A stretch of DNA of 64,000 bases, from positions 1 through 64,000 of the forward strand of contig JBJMMD010000026.1 of assembly GCA_045804965.1 (NCBI GenBank). Direction: 5' to 3'. A program made the position numbers and the translations under genes. The notes beneath the pieces are model-generated. The model saw only the letters and a program-made list of their open reading frames with translations. It was not told the origin of the DNA and made no database searches. Within the stretch, counting starts at the first letter, position 1, and every line of letters starts with the position of its first letter. This document shows positions 44,046-52,559 of the stretch, piece by piece. This DNA comes from CAVTUU01 sp045804965 (lineage in GTDB: Bacteria; Chloroflexota; Chloroflexia; Thermomicrobiales; UBA6265).

Positions 44046-44888
44046 ATGGCTGCGATGGCCGAAGTGACTCGGGCTCAGGTTTGGGGAAACGCTGAGGCCT
44101 ACGAAGCCTATATGGGGCGCTGGAGCCGTCCGGCCGCAGACGCATTCCTCGCGTGGCTAGCACCCTCGGCAGGACGGCGGTGGTTGGATGTCGGCTGCGG
44201 AACTGGCGCGCTGACCCAGGCGATTCTCGTCGCCGCCGACCCGGGCGAAGTGCTTGGCGTCGATCCGTCCGCCGATTTCATCGGCTCCGCGAGAGCACGG
44301 ATCGCCGATCCTCGGGTCCGCTTTGCGGTCGGGGACGCCCGCGCGCTGCCGATGACGAACGACAACTACGACGTGGTCGTGGCCGGGCTTGTGCTGAACT
44401 TCGTGCCCGAGCCGGCGGTGGCCGTTGCGGAAATGGTGCGCGTAGCCCGGCCCGGGGGAATAGTCGGGGCCTACGTCTGGGATTACGCGGGTGCGATGCA
44501 GATGGTGCGCACTTTTTGGCAAGCCGCGATTGCCCTCGATCCCGCGGCGGCCGCGTGGGATCAGGGCCGACAATTCCCGATCTGCGAGCCCGAGCCGCTC
44601 TCGACCCTCTTTCGCGCTACTGGCCTCGGAACCGTTGCCGTAGAGGCAATCGACGAACCGACCACGTTCCGCGACTTCGATGACTACTGGCGGCCCCATC
44701 TCCTCGGCGGCTCGGGGAATGCTCAGCGCTATGTCGCTTCGCTGGGGGAGACGCAGCGGGCGCAACTGAGAGACCGTCTCCAGGCCACCCTGCCGATCGC
44801 CTCCGACGGCTCGATTTCGCTGATTGCCCGAGCTTGGGCGGTCCGAGGCACGAAGAACTGCGAAGCCGCGCTCCAGCAAGCGATATGA
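44046..44888 (+). CDS. Class I SAM-dependent methyltransferase
   Basis: The product is about 280 residues. Motif I is WLDVGCGTGALTQAI, the post-I acidic end is VLGVDPSADFI, motif II is YDVVVAGLVLNFVPEP and motif III is RVARPGGIVGAYVWDY: the Methyltransf_11/25 fold. The N-terminal VWGNAEAYEAYMGRWSRP segment is typical of small-molecule methyltransferases. The substrate is unknown. GGAG lies before the ATG at 44046; an ATG at 44055 is equally possible. Confidence 0.82.
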   Translation: MAAMAEVTRAQVWGNAEAYEAYMGRWSRPAADAFLAWLAPSAGRRWLDVGCGTGALTQAILVAADPGEVLGVDPSADFIGSARARIADPRVRFAVGDARALPMTNDNYDVVVAGLVLNFVPEPAVAVAEMVRVARPGGIVGAYVWDYAGAMQMVRTFWQAAIALDPAAAAWDQGRQFPICEPEPLSTLFRATGLGTVAVEAIDEPTTFRDFDDYWRPHLLGGSGNAQRYVASLGETQRAQLRDRLQATLPIASDGSISLIARAWAVRGTKNCEAALQQAI

Positions 44889-45021
44889 AAGCCGACACTG
44901 CAAGCCGCTTCGGCCCTCTGTACGTTACGCATGAGAAGCGTCTGCACTGCACCGGACCGCTTTTTCAATACGGCGACGGTTTTGGTTATTGCACTCACCG
45001 CTCAGTCGAAAGGACGGATGC

Positions 45022-45918
45022 ATGGGGTCTTTTTCGAAGGTGTCGCTGCCCGACTCGCTGGTTTCTGCCGAATGGCTCACACAACACCTCGGTCAAGCTG
45101 GGCTTCAGGTAATTGACATCCGCGGCTATGTAAAAACGACCGACCTCGGCGGCGGGAAGCAGCAAGCAGAATATGTAGGCGCGCGCGATGAATACGACGC
45201 AGGGCATATTCCGGGCTCGTTCTACATCGATTGGACGACCGATATTACTGATCCCAATAACCCCGTCAAAGTTCAGATCGCGGCCCCCGACCGATTTAAG
45301 CGGGCGATGGAGACGCGAGGAATAGGTGATGTGACGAATGTTGTCGTGGTCGACCACACCGGAGGACATTTTGCGACTAGGTTATGGTGGGCACTTCGGT
45401 ATTACGGCCATGACAAGTGCGCAGTCCTGGATGGAGGCTTCAACAAGTGGGCTGCCGAGCATCGTCCGATGACGTCTGAAGTCCCAAAGCCTGGCGCGGC
45501 CGTTTTCACGCCCCACGTGCGGTCGGGAATCCGCGTAGAAGCTGACCAGGTGCTCGAGGCGGCAAAGGAGCAAACATCGACGATTGTCGACGCTCGTGAT
45601 TCAGGGCAGTACACCGGCGCGATTTGCCGGGGAAGCCGGGCGGGGCATATCCCGGGCGCGGTGAGCATTCCGGCAAGATCGTTGGTCAATGACGACGGTA
45701 CGTGGAAATCTCTTGACGAGCAACGGAAGGTTCTCGCAGCTGGCGGGGTTCACAATGGAGAGAACGTCATCGCCTATTGCAACGGCGGCGTGACGGCGAC
45801 CGCCGTCCTCTTTGCCCTCTATCGGACAGGGCACGAGAACTTCGCGAACTACGATGGTTCGTGGAACGAATGGGGTGAGCGGTTCGACTTGCCAGTAGAG
45901 ATTTCGGAGAACCCGTAA
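45022..45918 (+). CDS. Sulfurtransferase with two rhodanese domains
   Basis: The product is 298 residues. Domain 1 (about 10-140) contains EYDAGHIPGSFYIDW and lacks the catalytic Cys (DHTGGHF in that loop). Domain 2 (about 170-298) has RAGHIPGAVSIP and the active loop YCNGGVTATAVLFAL with the persulfide Cys. This is the thiosulfate or 3-mercaptopyruvate sulfurtransferase layout; the loop cannot separate the two with certainty. AAAGGA lies seven bases before the ATG at 45022. Confidence 0.9.
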   Translation: MGSFSKVSLPDSLVSAEWLTQHLGQAGLQVIDIRGYVKTTDLGGGKQQAEYVGARDEYDAGHIPGSFYIDWTTDITDPNNPVKVQIAAPDRFKRAMETRGIGDVTNVVVVDHTGGHFATRLWWALRYYGHDKCAVLDGGFNKWAAEHRPMTSEVPKPGAAVFTPHVRSGIRVEADQVLEAAKEQTSTIVDARDSGQYTGAICRGSRAGHIPGAVSIPARSLVNDDGTWKSLDEQRKVLAAGGVHNGENVIAYCNGGVTATAVLFALYRTGHENFANYDGSWNEWGERFDLPVEISENP

Positions 45919-45966
45919 CCGGCCAAAAAGCGCTCCTCGTGGAGCGCCAGAGCACCTCTAAATTGG

Positions 45967-46039
45967 TGCCAAGGGGCGGACTCGAACCGCCGACCGCACG
46001 ATTTTCAGTCGTGAGCTCTACCAGCTGAGCTACCTTGGC
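45967..46039 (-). tRNA. tRNA-Phe(GAA)
   Basis: A 73-nt cloverleaf: acceptor GCCAAGG/CCTTGGC, anticodon stem ACGAC/ATCGT region with anticodon GAA, T arm GGCGGTTCGAGTCCGCC. First of three clustered minus-strand tRNAs. Confidence 0.94.
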
Positions 46040-46070
46040 GCGATTCGAGCGACCCGAGGGTTGGTGCCGG

Positions 46071-46143
46071 TGGGCGATAGAGGGTTCGAACCTCTGACAT
46101 CCACGGTGTAAACGTGGCGCTCTCCCAGCTGAGCTAATCGCCC
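46071..46143 (-). tRNA. tRNA-Val(TAC)
   Basis: A 73-nt cloverleaf: acceptor GGGCGAT/ATCGCCC, anticodon stem CCACG/CGTGG with loop TTTACAC (anticodon TAC), T arm AGAGGTTCGAACCTCT. Confidence 0.95.
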
Positions 46144-46159
46144 GCTGTGCCAATCACGG

Positions 46160-46244
46160 TGCCCAGGAAGGGATTTGAACCCCCACGCCCTAATCGGGCA
46201 CTAGCCCCTCAAGCTAGCGCGTCTGCCAGTTCCGCCACCTGGGC
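46160..46244 (-). tRNA. tRNA-Leu(GAG)
   Basis: An 85-nt type II tRNA with a long variable arm (GTGCCCGATTAGGGCGT): acceptor GCCCAGG/CCTGGGC, anticodon loop CTTGAGG (anticodon GAG), T arm with GGGTTCAAATCCC. Confidence 0.94.
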
Positions 46245-46292
46245 CTCTGCCAATTTGGCGCAAATAAGTATAGGTGCCGCGCTTTGACCTCG

Positions 46293-47630
46293 TCAACTGA
46301 ATGGCGGCTCGTTTTGGTCCCGTTCTAAGGTCACGATCGGCAGGGTGAGCAGCGCGTGAGGGACCACCAACGCGGCTGCCGGTGTGCCTGTGAGTTCCAC
46401 CGCGCGAGCGAGCGCGAACTCGACTGACTCGCAAGCGATGAAACCGATCGCCTCGACCTCAGTTGGATCTTTTGCGCCGGCGACAATGACGGCGACATCC
46501 TCCAGGACACGCGCCATGATGAAGGCACGCTGCTCGCCAGGCCGCACGCCGTCTTTCCGCGCTCTCGCGATGATGGCCCGCGGGCCGCCTGGTTCGGCCA
46601 TCGCCGCGCGGAACCGGTGCTCGCCGGCGCCTTCGCCCGCACCTTCCGGGCACTCGGCAGGGATGATGATGACTCCACCGCGGCGCACAACCGGCGTTGG
46701 CGCAAACTGAAGGAAGCTGGCGGCCCGGCTGGCCTGATAGAGATTCGCGTCTTTCGGATGACCGACGCCGGCGATGGCGATATCTACCTGCCGCGGAATC
46801 GTGACGGTGTAGAGACTTGATGCAAGCTGCGCTAGATGATCCTGGACCGCGGCCGGTGCTCCGTACGCGATCGCGACCGGCAAGCCGTCGTCATCCATCA
46901 CGATATTTGCGACGAAAGCGAGGTTCGCGGCGCGCGCGACTTCACGAACCGCTCGTTGAAAAGGGTTACCAGCGAGCTTCGAAAGGCGAGTGCCTGGTAG
47001 GTCGAGCATCGCCGGTCCGTGCGTGTAGGCGATGATGTCGTCGCTGGCGCAACCGATGGCCACGGTCTTGCCGCCTCCGCTGTAACCGGAATATTGATGC
47101 GGCTCGACCCGCCCTGTGGACAACAGCAGTTCGGCTTCGACCGCGATCCGATTCAGGAGAAACGGGATGCCACCAGGGCCGTCCGCGACCTTGACGAGAT
47201 TGCCCGAGTCTGATGCGTCATGATCTCGAATGTTGTAGCGAGCGACGATCTCCGCACCGAGCTTTTCGATCTTTTCCTCGGTTGTGCTTGGCCGGTGCGT
47301 GCCGACCGCGACAAGAATGGTGATCGCATCGTCGGGAACGCCGGCTTCGGAAAGCTCTGCGAGCATGGGCGGAACGAGAAGATGATCGGGACACGCGCGC
47401 GTGGCGTCAGTGACTGCGATGCAGACGCTCTGCTTAGCAGCCGCTAGCTCCCGGAGTCGAGGCGTGCCAAGGGGATGTTGAATCGTTTCCCGCGCGGCTT
47501 GCTCAGGATCGGAAATCGTGGCCATGGATTTCGAACGGACAACTGATCCTTCAACGCCGGGTGGGAGCTTAAACGAGATGGTTCCTCGCCCGAATGGAAC
47601 TTCGAACTGCTGGTCATGCGACGAGCTCAA
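46293..47630 (-). CDS. LarA-type nickel-pincer racemase homologue
   Basis: The product is about 445 residues. LarA landmarks are present: the DATRACP segment, the catalytic His in VGTHRPST, then EPHQYSGYSGGGKTVAIG with the nickel-ligand His and the pincer-attaching Lys ten residues apart, and the His in YTHGPAM 16 residues later. In the final catalytic stretch (YQASRA) Gln is kept but Arg stands where lactate racemase has Lys. LarA relatives act on several 2-hydroxy acids, so lactate is not assured. The cofactor-building genes larB, larC and larE are not in this window. TTG at 47630 has GGGGG upstream; TTG at 47651 is an alternative. Confidence 0.85.
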   Translation of the reverse strand: MSSSHDQQFEVPFGRGTISFKLPPGVEGSVVRSKSMATISDPEQAARETIQHPLGTPRLRELAAAKQSVCIAVTDATRACPDHLLVPPMLAELSEAGVPDDAITILVAVGTHRPSTTEEKIEKLGAEIVARYNIRDHDASDSGNLVKVADGPGGIPFLLNRIAVEAELLLSTGRVEPHQYSGYSGGGKTVAIGCASDDIIAYTHGPAMLDLPGTRLSKLAGNPFQRAVREVARAANLAFVANIVMDDDGLPVAIAYGAPAAVQDHLAQLASSLYTVTIPRQVDIAIAGVGHPKDANLYQASRAASFLQFAPTPVVRRGGVIIIPAECPEGAGEGAGEHRFRAAMAEPGGPRAIIARARKDGVRPGEQRAFIMARVLEDVAVIVAGAKDPTEVEAIGFIACESVEFALARAVELTGTPAAALVVPHALLTLPIVTLERDQNEPPFS

Positions 47631-47764
47631 GATCGCCCCCGGTCTAGGCAACGTACGCTGAGTCGGTGCGTTGCTATGCTATCATCGAGCGCCGTTTGGA
47701 GCCGCCTCAAATAGCGAAGTGGACGCGCCGCATCGGCCGTCTTTGGACCAGGAGGAAGCAAATC

Positions 47765-48742
47765 ATGGGGACGATTCCGGCTGACCTCACGTCCGCGCGC
47801 CCGAAGGTCACGGTGGTCGGCGCCGGTATGGTCGGCGGCACGGTCGCCCAGATGCTCGCGCTTCGGGATTACGCGGATATTGTGCTCGTCGATATCGTCG
47901 AAGGCATGCCCCAGGGCAAAGCGCTCGATCTGATGCAGTCCGGACCCCTTCTTGGTTTCGATACCCGTCTGACCGGATCGAATGGCTACGACGAAACGTC
48001 AAATTCCGATCTCGTGGTCATCACCTCCGGCATTGCGCGCAAACCGGGGATGAGTCGTGACGATTTGCTCAAAACCAACATGGGTATTGTCAGCTCAGTG
48101 ACCGAGCAGGTAGTCGCACAGTCGCCGGACGCCGTTATCATTGTGGTTTCTAATCCGCTCGATGCGATGTGTCACGCCGCGTTTGACGTCGCCGGCTTCC
48201 CGCGGGAACGCGTGATTGGCATGGCCGGTGTGCTCGATTCGGCGCGCTTCCGGACCTTCATCGCCGAAGAGCTCGATGTTTCGGTTGAGGACGTATCGGC
48301 CTTTGTGTTGGGCGGCCACGGCGACACGATGGTGCCGCTATCCCGCTATTCGACCGTCGCCGGCATTCCAATCACCGAATTGCTGCCGGCTGAGACCGTG
48401 ACGGCACTTGAGGACCGGACTGCGAGCGGCGGCGCCGAAATCGTGGGACTGCTGAAAACGGGCAGCGCGTACTACGCCCCGGGGACGTCTGTCGTCGAGA
48501 TGGTTGATGCGATCTTGCTCGACAAACGCAGAATCCTGCCTTGCAGCATGTTCTTGCAAGGGGAATATGGCATCGACGGGCTGTTCGTCGGCGTGCCGGT
48601 GAAGCTCGGGGCCGGCGGAGTCCGAGAGATTATTCAGCTCAAGTTGTCGGGCGGGGAATCAGCGGCACTTAAGAAGTCGGCTGCGGCCGTGAAGGATCTC
48701 GTCGATGCGATGGCGAGGCTGAAGATAGCGACCAACGTCTGA
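47765..48742 (+). CDS. mdh: Malate dehydrogenase (LDH-like type)
   Basis: The product is 325 residues. The NAD fold starts with VTVVGAGMVGGTVAQMLA; Asp in IVLVDIVEGMPQGKALDL selects NAD. Arg in the substrate loop GIARKPGMSRDD marks malate rather than lactate. The catalytic pair is seen in VLDSARFR and LGGHGDTMVPLSRY. AGGAGG precedes the ATG at 47765. It is divergent from the LarA homologue, with 134 bases between the starts. Confidence 0.95.
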   Translation: MGTIPADLTSARPKVTVVGAGMVGGTVAQMLALRDYADIVLVDIVEGMPQGKALDLMQSGPLLGFDTRLTGSNGYDETSNSDLVVITSGIARKPGMSRDDLLKTNMGIVSSVTEQVVAQSPDAVIIVVSNPLDAMCHAAFDVAGFPRERVIGMAGVLDSARFRTFIAEELDVSVEDVSAFVLGGHGDTMVPLSRYSTVAGIPITELLPAETVTALEDRTASGGAEIVGLLKTGSAYYAPGTSVVEMVDAILLDKRRILPCSMFLQGEYGIDGLFVGVPVKLGAGGVREIIQLKLSGGESAALKKSAAAVKDLVDAMARLKIATNV

Positions 48743-48766
48743 GCACGTATCCACTCAGGAACCCGC

Positions 48767-50068
48767 ATGCCTGAACCAGATACCCCGCTGTCGGAGCGAC
48801 CTTGGGAGGATGTCGAGCGAATGCTCGATGTCGATCAAGCATGCGAGGAGATCTTGTCGTCGTTTGCTCCGTTGCCCGCAATCGATGTCGCTATCTCAGA
48901 CGCCCTTGGCCTTAATCTGGCCGAGGAGGTGATCGCCGACGTTTCGGTTCCGCCTTTCACGAACTCAGCTATGGACGGTTACGCCGTGCGCTCCACGGAC
49001 ACCTCGGGCGCAAGCGGCAATAATCCCATTCGTTTGCGGGTGATAGGCGAACTTGCGGCCGGGTATCCGTCAACCAAATCAGTCGAGCCGGGAACGGCTG
49101 TGCGGATCATGACTGGGGCGCCGCTGCCCGAAGGAGCGGACGCAGTTGTGCGATTTGAGGAGACCGATGAGCCTGTTCGTGGCTTGCAGAACCTGCGAAC
49201 GGAATCTGAAACGATCACAATCCACCACGCGGCGAAACGGTTCGACAATGTACGGCTTGCCGGCGAGGATGTCCTGGCGGGAAGGGTCATATTGGGGCAC
49301 GGGACACGCATTCGTCCGGCGGAGATTGGCATTCTCGCCTCGTTGAATAAGAGAACGGTCTCGGTTCACCGCCGTCCGCTCATCGCTATCCTTTCAACTG
49401 GTGACGAAGTCGTCGATCTCGGGCGTGATCTTCAGCCCGGTCAGATTCGGAACAGCAACAGCTACACCTTGGCGGCGATGGTTGAACGATACGGGGGCGT
49501 GCCGCAACTGCTCGGAGTGGCTTGCGATTCAACCCGTGATTTGCAAAAAAGACTGCAAGGTGGTGCGAAGGCGGACATGATTGTCACATCGGGAGGTGTT
49601 TCGCTCGGAGATTACGATGTCGTGAAGGATGTGCTCGCGGCCAATGGTACGATCGCGATTTGGCAGGTTCGAATGAAGCCTGGCAAACCGCTTGCGTTCG
49701 GGCGACTGGGCGGGCAGCCGTTGCTTGGTCTGCCCGGTAACCCGGTCGCGGCGGCGGTCAGTTTCGAGCAGTTCGGCCGGCCCGCGATTCTGAAGATGCT
49801 CGGTCGAGCCGATCTTGAGATTCCGTGCGTTCACGCGACGTTGACCGAGCGAATCGACAACCGGGGTCACCGGCGGCACTTTGTGCGTGCGAGGGTCGAG
49901 TGTGACGGAAACAGCCGGTATACAGTTCGTTCCGCGGGGAACCAGGGAGCGGGCGTTTTGAGCTCACTCGCGCGCGCAAATGGTCTTCTGGTAATTCCAG
50001 AGGAGATTGATGTCGCTGAGCCCGGGATGGTGCTGCCAGTGCAGATGATTGACTGGGACCTTGGCTAG
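48767..50068 (+). CDS. moeA: Molybdopterin molybdenumtransferase
   Basis: The product is 433 residues. MoeA inserts molybdate into adenylylated molybdopterin. Signatures: VPPFTNSAMDGYAVRS, GTAVRIMTGAPLPEGADAVV, LSTGDEVVDLG, TSGGVSLGDYDVVKDVL and GKPLAFGRLGG...LPGNPVAAAVSFEQF. The C-terminal domain IV is present. Another cofactor gene, mobA, lies at 60983-61633, not in the same operon. Confidence 0.95.
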   Translation: MPEPDTPLSERPWEDVERMLDVDQACEEILSSFAPLPAIDVAISDALGLNLAEEVIADVSVPPFTNSAMDGYAVRSTDTSGASGNNPIRLRVIGELAAGYPSTKSVEPGTAVRIMTGAPLPEGADAVVRFEETDEPVRGLQNLRTESETITIHHAAKRFDNVRLAGEDVLAGRVILGHGTRIRPAEIGILASLNKRTVSVHRRPLIAILSTGDEVVDLGRDLQPGQIRNSNSYTLAAMVERYGGVPQLLGVACDSTRDLQKRLQGGAKADMIVTSGGVSLGDYDVVKDVLAANGTIAIWQVRMKPGKPLAFGRLGGQPLLGLPGNPVAAAVSFEQFGRPAILKMLGRADLEIPCVHATLTERIDNRGHRRHFVRARVECDGNSRYTVRSAGNQGAGVLSSLARANGLLVIPEEIDVAEPGMVLPVQMIDWDLG

Positions 50069-50100
50069 ATTGCGAAGTTTCGCTGACTGAGGAGTTTGGC

Positions 50101-51054
50101 ATGCCGATCTTTAGACGTTCGGATGAAGGCGCCGGCATGCTCGGCACGATTCACTCGACCTTTTCGTTGATGCGCGAGATCAGTTTCGACGAGGTTCGAA
50201 CTGAAGCGCTGCGGAAACCAAGAGTGCTCTTTGTGGGTCCCGACGCGGAACTTGCCAATTCGACGATGTGGTTGCTGACCGGTGTCGAGGGGTCAGAATC
50301 ATTTACCTTCATCGAAACCGCAAACGATGCTCGTGATCTCGGCCAATACGACACGATTTTGGTCTACGATCCGAAAAAGACCGGCGCCGCGAAGACGTTA
50401 CGATCACGAGTCGATGGAGCCGGTATCCCGACGCCAGTCTTCGAAATTCTCGAAGGCTCCCAGGTCGAGAACGATGCCGCCGAAAAGCTCAGGCAGGCGA
50501 TCACCGACGCAATGCCGGAGAGGGCGACCGCCTTTGGCCGAGCGTATCCTGCCTTTCGCCCGGCCGCGGTCAGATCGGTCGTTAACGAGACGTCATTGGC
50601 CAATGCCCAGTTCGCTTTGGTGGCGAACATCCCCGCGATCGTTCCGGTTTTGGGAATGTTGTTGTCGGCGGGAGCTGACATGGTGGTGCTCACGAAGAAT
50701 CAACTGATGATGGTCTTCAAAGTTGCAGCGATTCATGACAAGAACATCAACAGCCAATTGGAAATCATGCGCGAGCTCGTGCCCATTGTTGGCGCTGGAT
50801 TTGTCTGGCGAACCATCGCGCGCGAGGCGGCAACGATGTTGCCGTTTGCTGCAGGCACGATCCCGAAGGTTGCCATCGCCTTCTCTGGAACGGTCGCGGC
50901 TGGCAGGGCAGCCGATTTCTACTACCGTGAAGGTCGCAAGCCTTCGTACGAGCAAGTACGCGAGTACATGAAACAGGCGTCAGAGGCCGCGCATCATTTG
51001 CCAATCTTGTCCGGAGCCAAGAACGGCGCCGGCGATCCGAGCGCGAATTCCTAG
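50101..51054 (+). CDS. DUF697-like membrane-associated protein
   Basis: The product is 317 residues. The N-terminal half (residues 40-150) looks like a degenerate nucleotide-binding fold (VLFVGPDAELANSTMWLLTG, TILVYDP) without a P-loop. The C-terminal half (about 190-300) holds two hydrophobic stretches and the DUF697-like sequence NQLMMVFKVAAIHDKNINSQ...GRAADFYYREGRKPS. DUF697 often follows GTPase domains; here the GTPase part is lost or replaced. Function unknown. It is 32 bases after moeA. Confidence 0.65.
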   Translation: MPIFRRSDEGAGMLGTIHSTFSLMREISFDEVRTEALRKPRVLFVGPDAELANSTMWLLTGVEGSESFTFIETANDARDLGQYDTILVYDPKKTGAAKTLRSRVDGAGIPTPVFEILEGSQVENDAAEKLRQAITDAMPERATAFGRAYPAFRPAAVRSVVNETSLANAQFALVANIPAIVPVLGMLLSAGADMVVLTKNQLMMVFKVAAIHDKNINSQLEIMRELVPIVGAGFVWRTIAREAATMLPFAAGTIPKVAIAFSGTVAAGRAADFYYREGRKPSYEQVREYMKQASEAAHHLPILSGAKNGAGDPSANS

Positions 51055-52556
51055 TCGATTGCCCAATCGCGCGACCGTTCGACGGCTCGGCGCCACAAAT
51101 GACGCCGACTCTTGCGCTCATCTTGTGAGATGGATGGTTCGAACTCGCGGTCGCCGTGCCAGCGGTGTGCAACGTCCCGTTGATCACGCCAGAAACCCGA
51201 GCCGAGGCCCGCGAGAAATGCAGCGCCGATGGCGGTCGTCTCAAGGTTTTTGGGGCGAACCACCGCAATTCCAAGAAGATCAGCTTGGATTTGGAGAAGG
51301 ACGTCGTTTGCTGCCGCGCCACCGTCGACCTTGAGCGTATGAATTGGGAGCTGAGCGTCAAGCATCATTGCGTCCAGAACATCGCAGGTCAGAAACGCGA
51401 TCGCTTCGAGCGTCGCCCGCGCGATGTGGCCCGCAGTCGTACCGCGAGTCAAACCAATGATTGCGCCGCGCGCGCGGGCATCCCAGTACGGCGCTCCTAG
51501 GCCGGTAAGTGCGGGAACAAAGGCGACGCCGCCGGTATCTGGAACTGACGCCGCAAGCGCTTCGATCTCGCCAGAAGTCTTAATCATGCCGAGGCCGTCG
51601 CGTAGCCATTGCACGGCCGCGCCCGTGACGAAGATCGAGCCTTCCAAGGCGTATGTCACGCGATCGCTGATGGACCAGGCGATTGTCGTCAACAACTGAT
51701 GTCGCGAATTCATTGCCTCGGGGCCGGTATTCATCAAGAGGAATGAACCCGTGCCGTACGTGTTTTTCACCTCGCCCGCGGCAAAACAGGCCTGGCCAAA
51801 TAACGCTGCTTGCTGATCTCCGGCGGAACCGGACACCGGAATTGACGCGCCAAGCAGACTCGCATCAGTTTCGAAGAGGTGTCCGCAATTTCCGACAACT
51901 GACGGCAAGATCTGCTTCGGGATGTTGAGGTCGGCTAGTAAGCTATCGGACCACTCGCGGGTCCGGATATCGAAGAGCAGCGTGCGGGAGGCATTCGACG
52001 CGTCTGTGATATGGACTTGCCCTCGCGAAAGATTCCACATTAGCCAGCTGTCGACTGTGCCGAACCTGATCTCTCCCGCTTCCGCTCGCTTGCGCAATTC
52101 AGGTTGATGCTCGAACAGCCAGGCGATCTTTGTCGCCGAGAAATAGGCATCAGGGACGAGACCAGTGATGGCTTGGTACTCAGTTGCCATCGCTCGCCCG
52201 GCGATGCCATCGACTTGTGGCGTCGATTGCCGGCTTTGCCAAACAATCGCCGGCGCGACCGGCATGCCTGTTCGCGCATCCCAAAGTATCGCTGTCTCGC
52301 GCTGATTAGTGACGCCGATTGCAGCGATTTGCTCTGGAGCAATGCCGGTTTGGGTGATAACTTCGTGGCAACAGTCGATGGTCGTGCGCCAGATTTCGCC
52401 CGCATCTTGATTCACCCATCCCGGCTGGGGATAAAGTTGAGTCGTCGGCCGCTGCGCGAGGCCGAGCGGAGCCGCCTCAGCATCATAAAGAATCGCGCGG
52501 CTCGACGTCGTTCCCTGATCAATTGCGAGAAGATATTTTGGTGAAGCCGAGGGCAA
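51051..52556 (-). CDS. glpK: Glycerol kinase
   Basis: The product is 501 residues of the FGGY family. LLAIDQGTTSSRAILYD, AIVWQSRQS, SGSAGDQQAALFGQACF, KNTYGTGSFLLMNTG and LKVDGGAAANDVLLQIQADLL fit GlpK, which phosphorylates glycerol to glycerol-3-phosphate. The start is a TTG three bases after the stop of the response regulator, so the pair is co-transcribed. No glycerol facilitator or GlpD is near. Confidence 0.94.
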   Translation of the reverse strand: MPSASPKYLLAIDQGTTSSRAILYDAEAAPLGLAQRPTTQLYPQPGWVNQDAGEIWRTTIDCCHEVITQTGIAPEQIAAIGVTNQRETAILWDARTGMPVAPAIVWQSRQSTPQVDGIAGRAMATEYQAITGLVPDAYFSATKIAWLFEHQPELRKRAEAGEIRFGTVDSWLMWNLSRGQVHITDASNASRTLLFDIRTREWSDSLLADLNIPKQILPSVVGNCGHLFETDASLLGASIPVSGSAGDQQAALFGQACFAAGEVKNTYGTGSFLLMNTGPEAMNSRHQLLTTIAWSISDRVTYALEGSIFVTGAAVQWLRDGLGMIKTSGEIEALAASVPDTGGVAFVPALTGLGAPYWDARARGAIIGLTRGTTAGHIARATLEAIAFLTCDVLDAMMLDAQLPIHTLKVDGGAAANDVLLQIQADLLGIAVVRPKNLETTAIGAAFLAGLGSGFWRDQRDVAHRWHGDREFEPSISQDERKSRRHLWRRAVERSRDWAID

Positions 52557-52559
52557 TGA

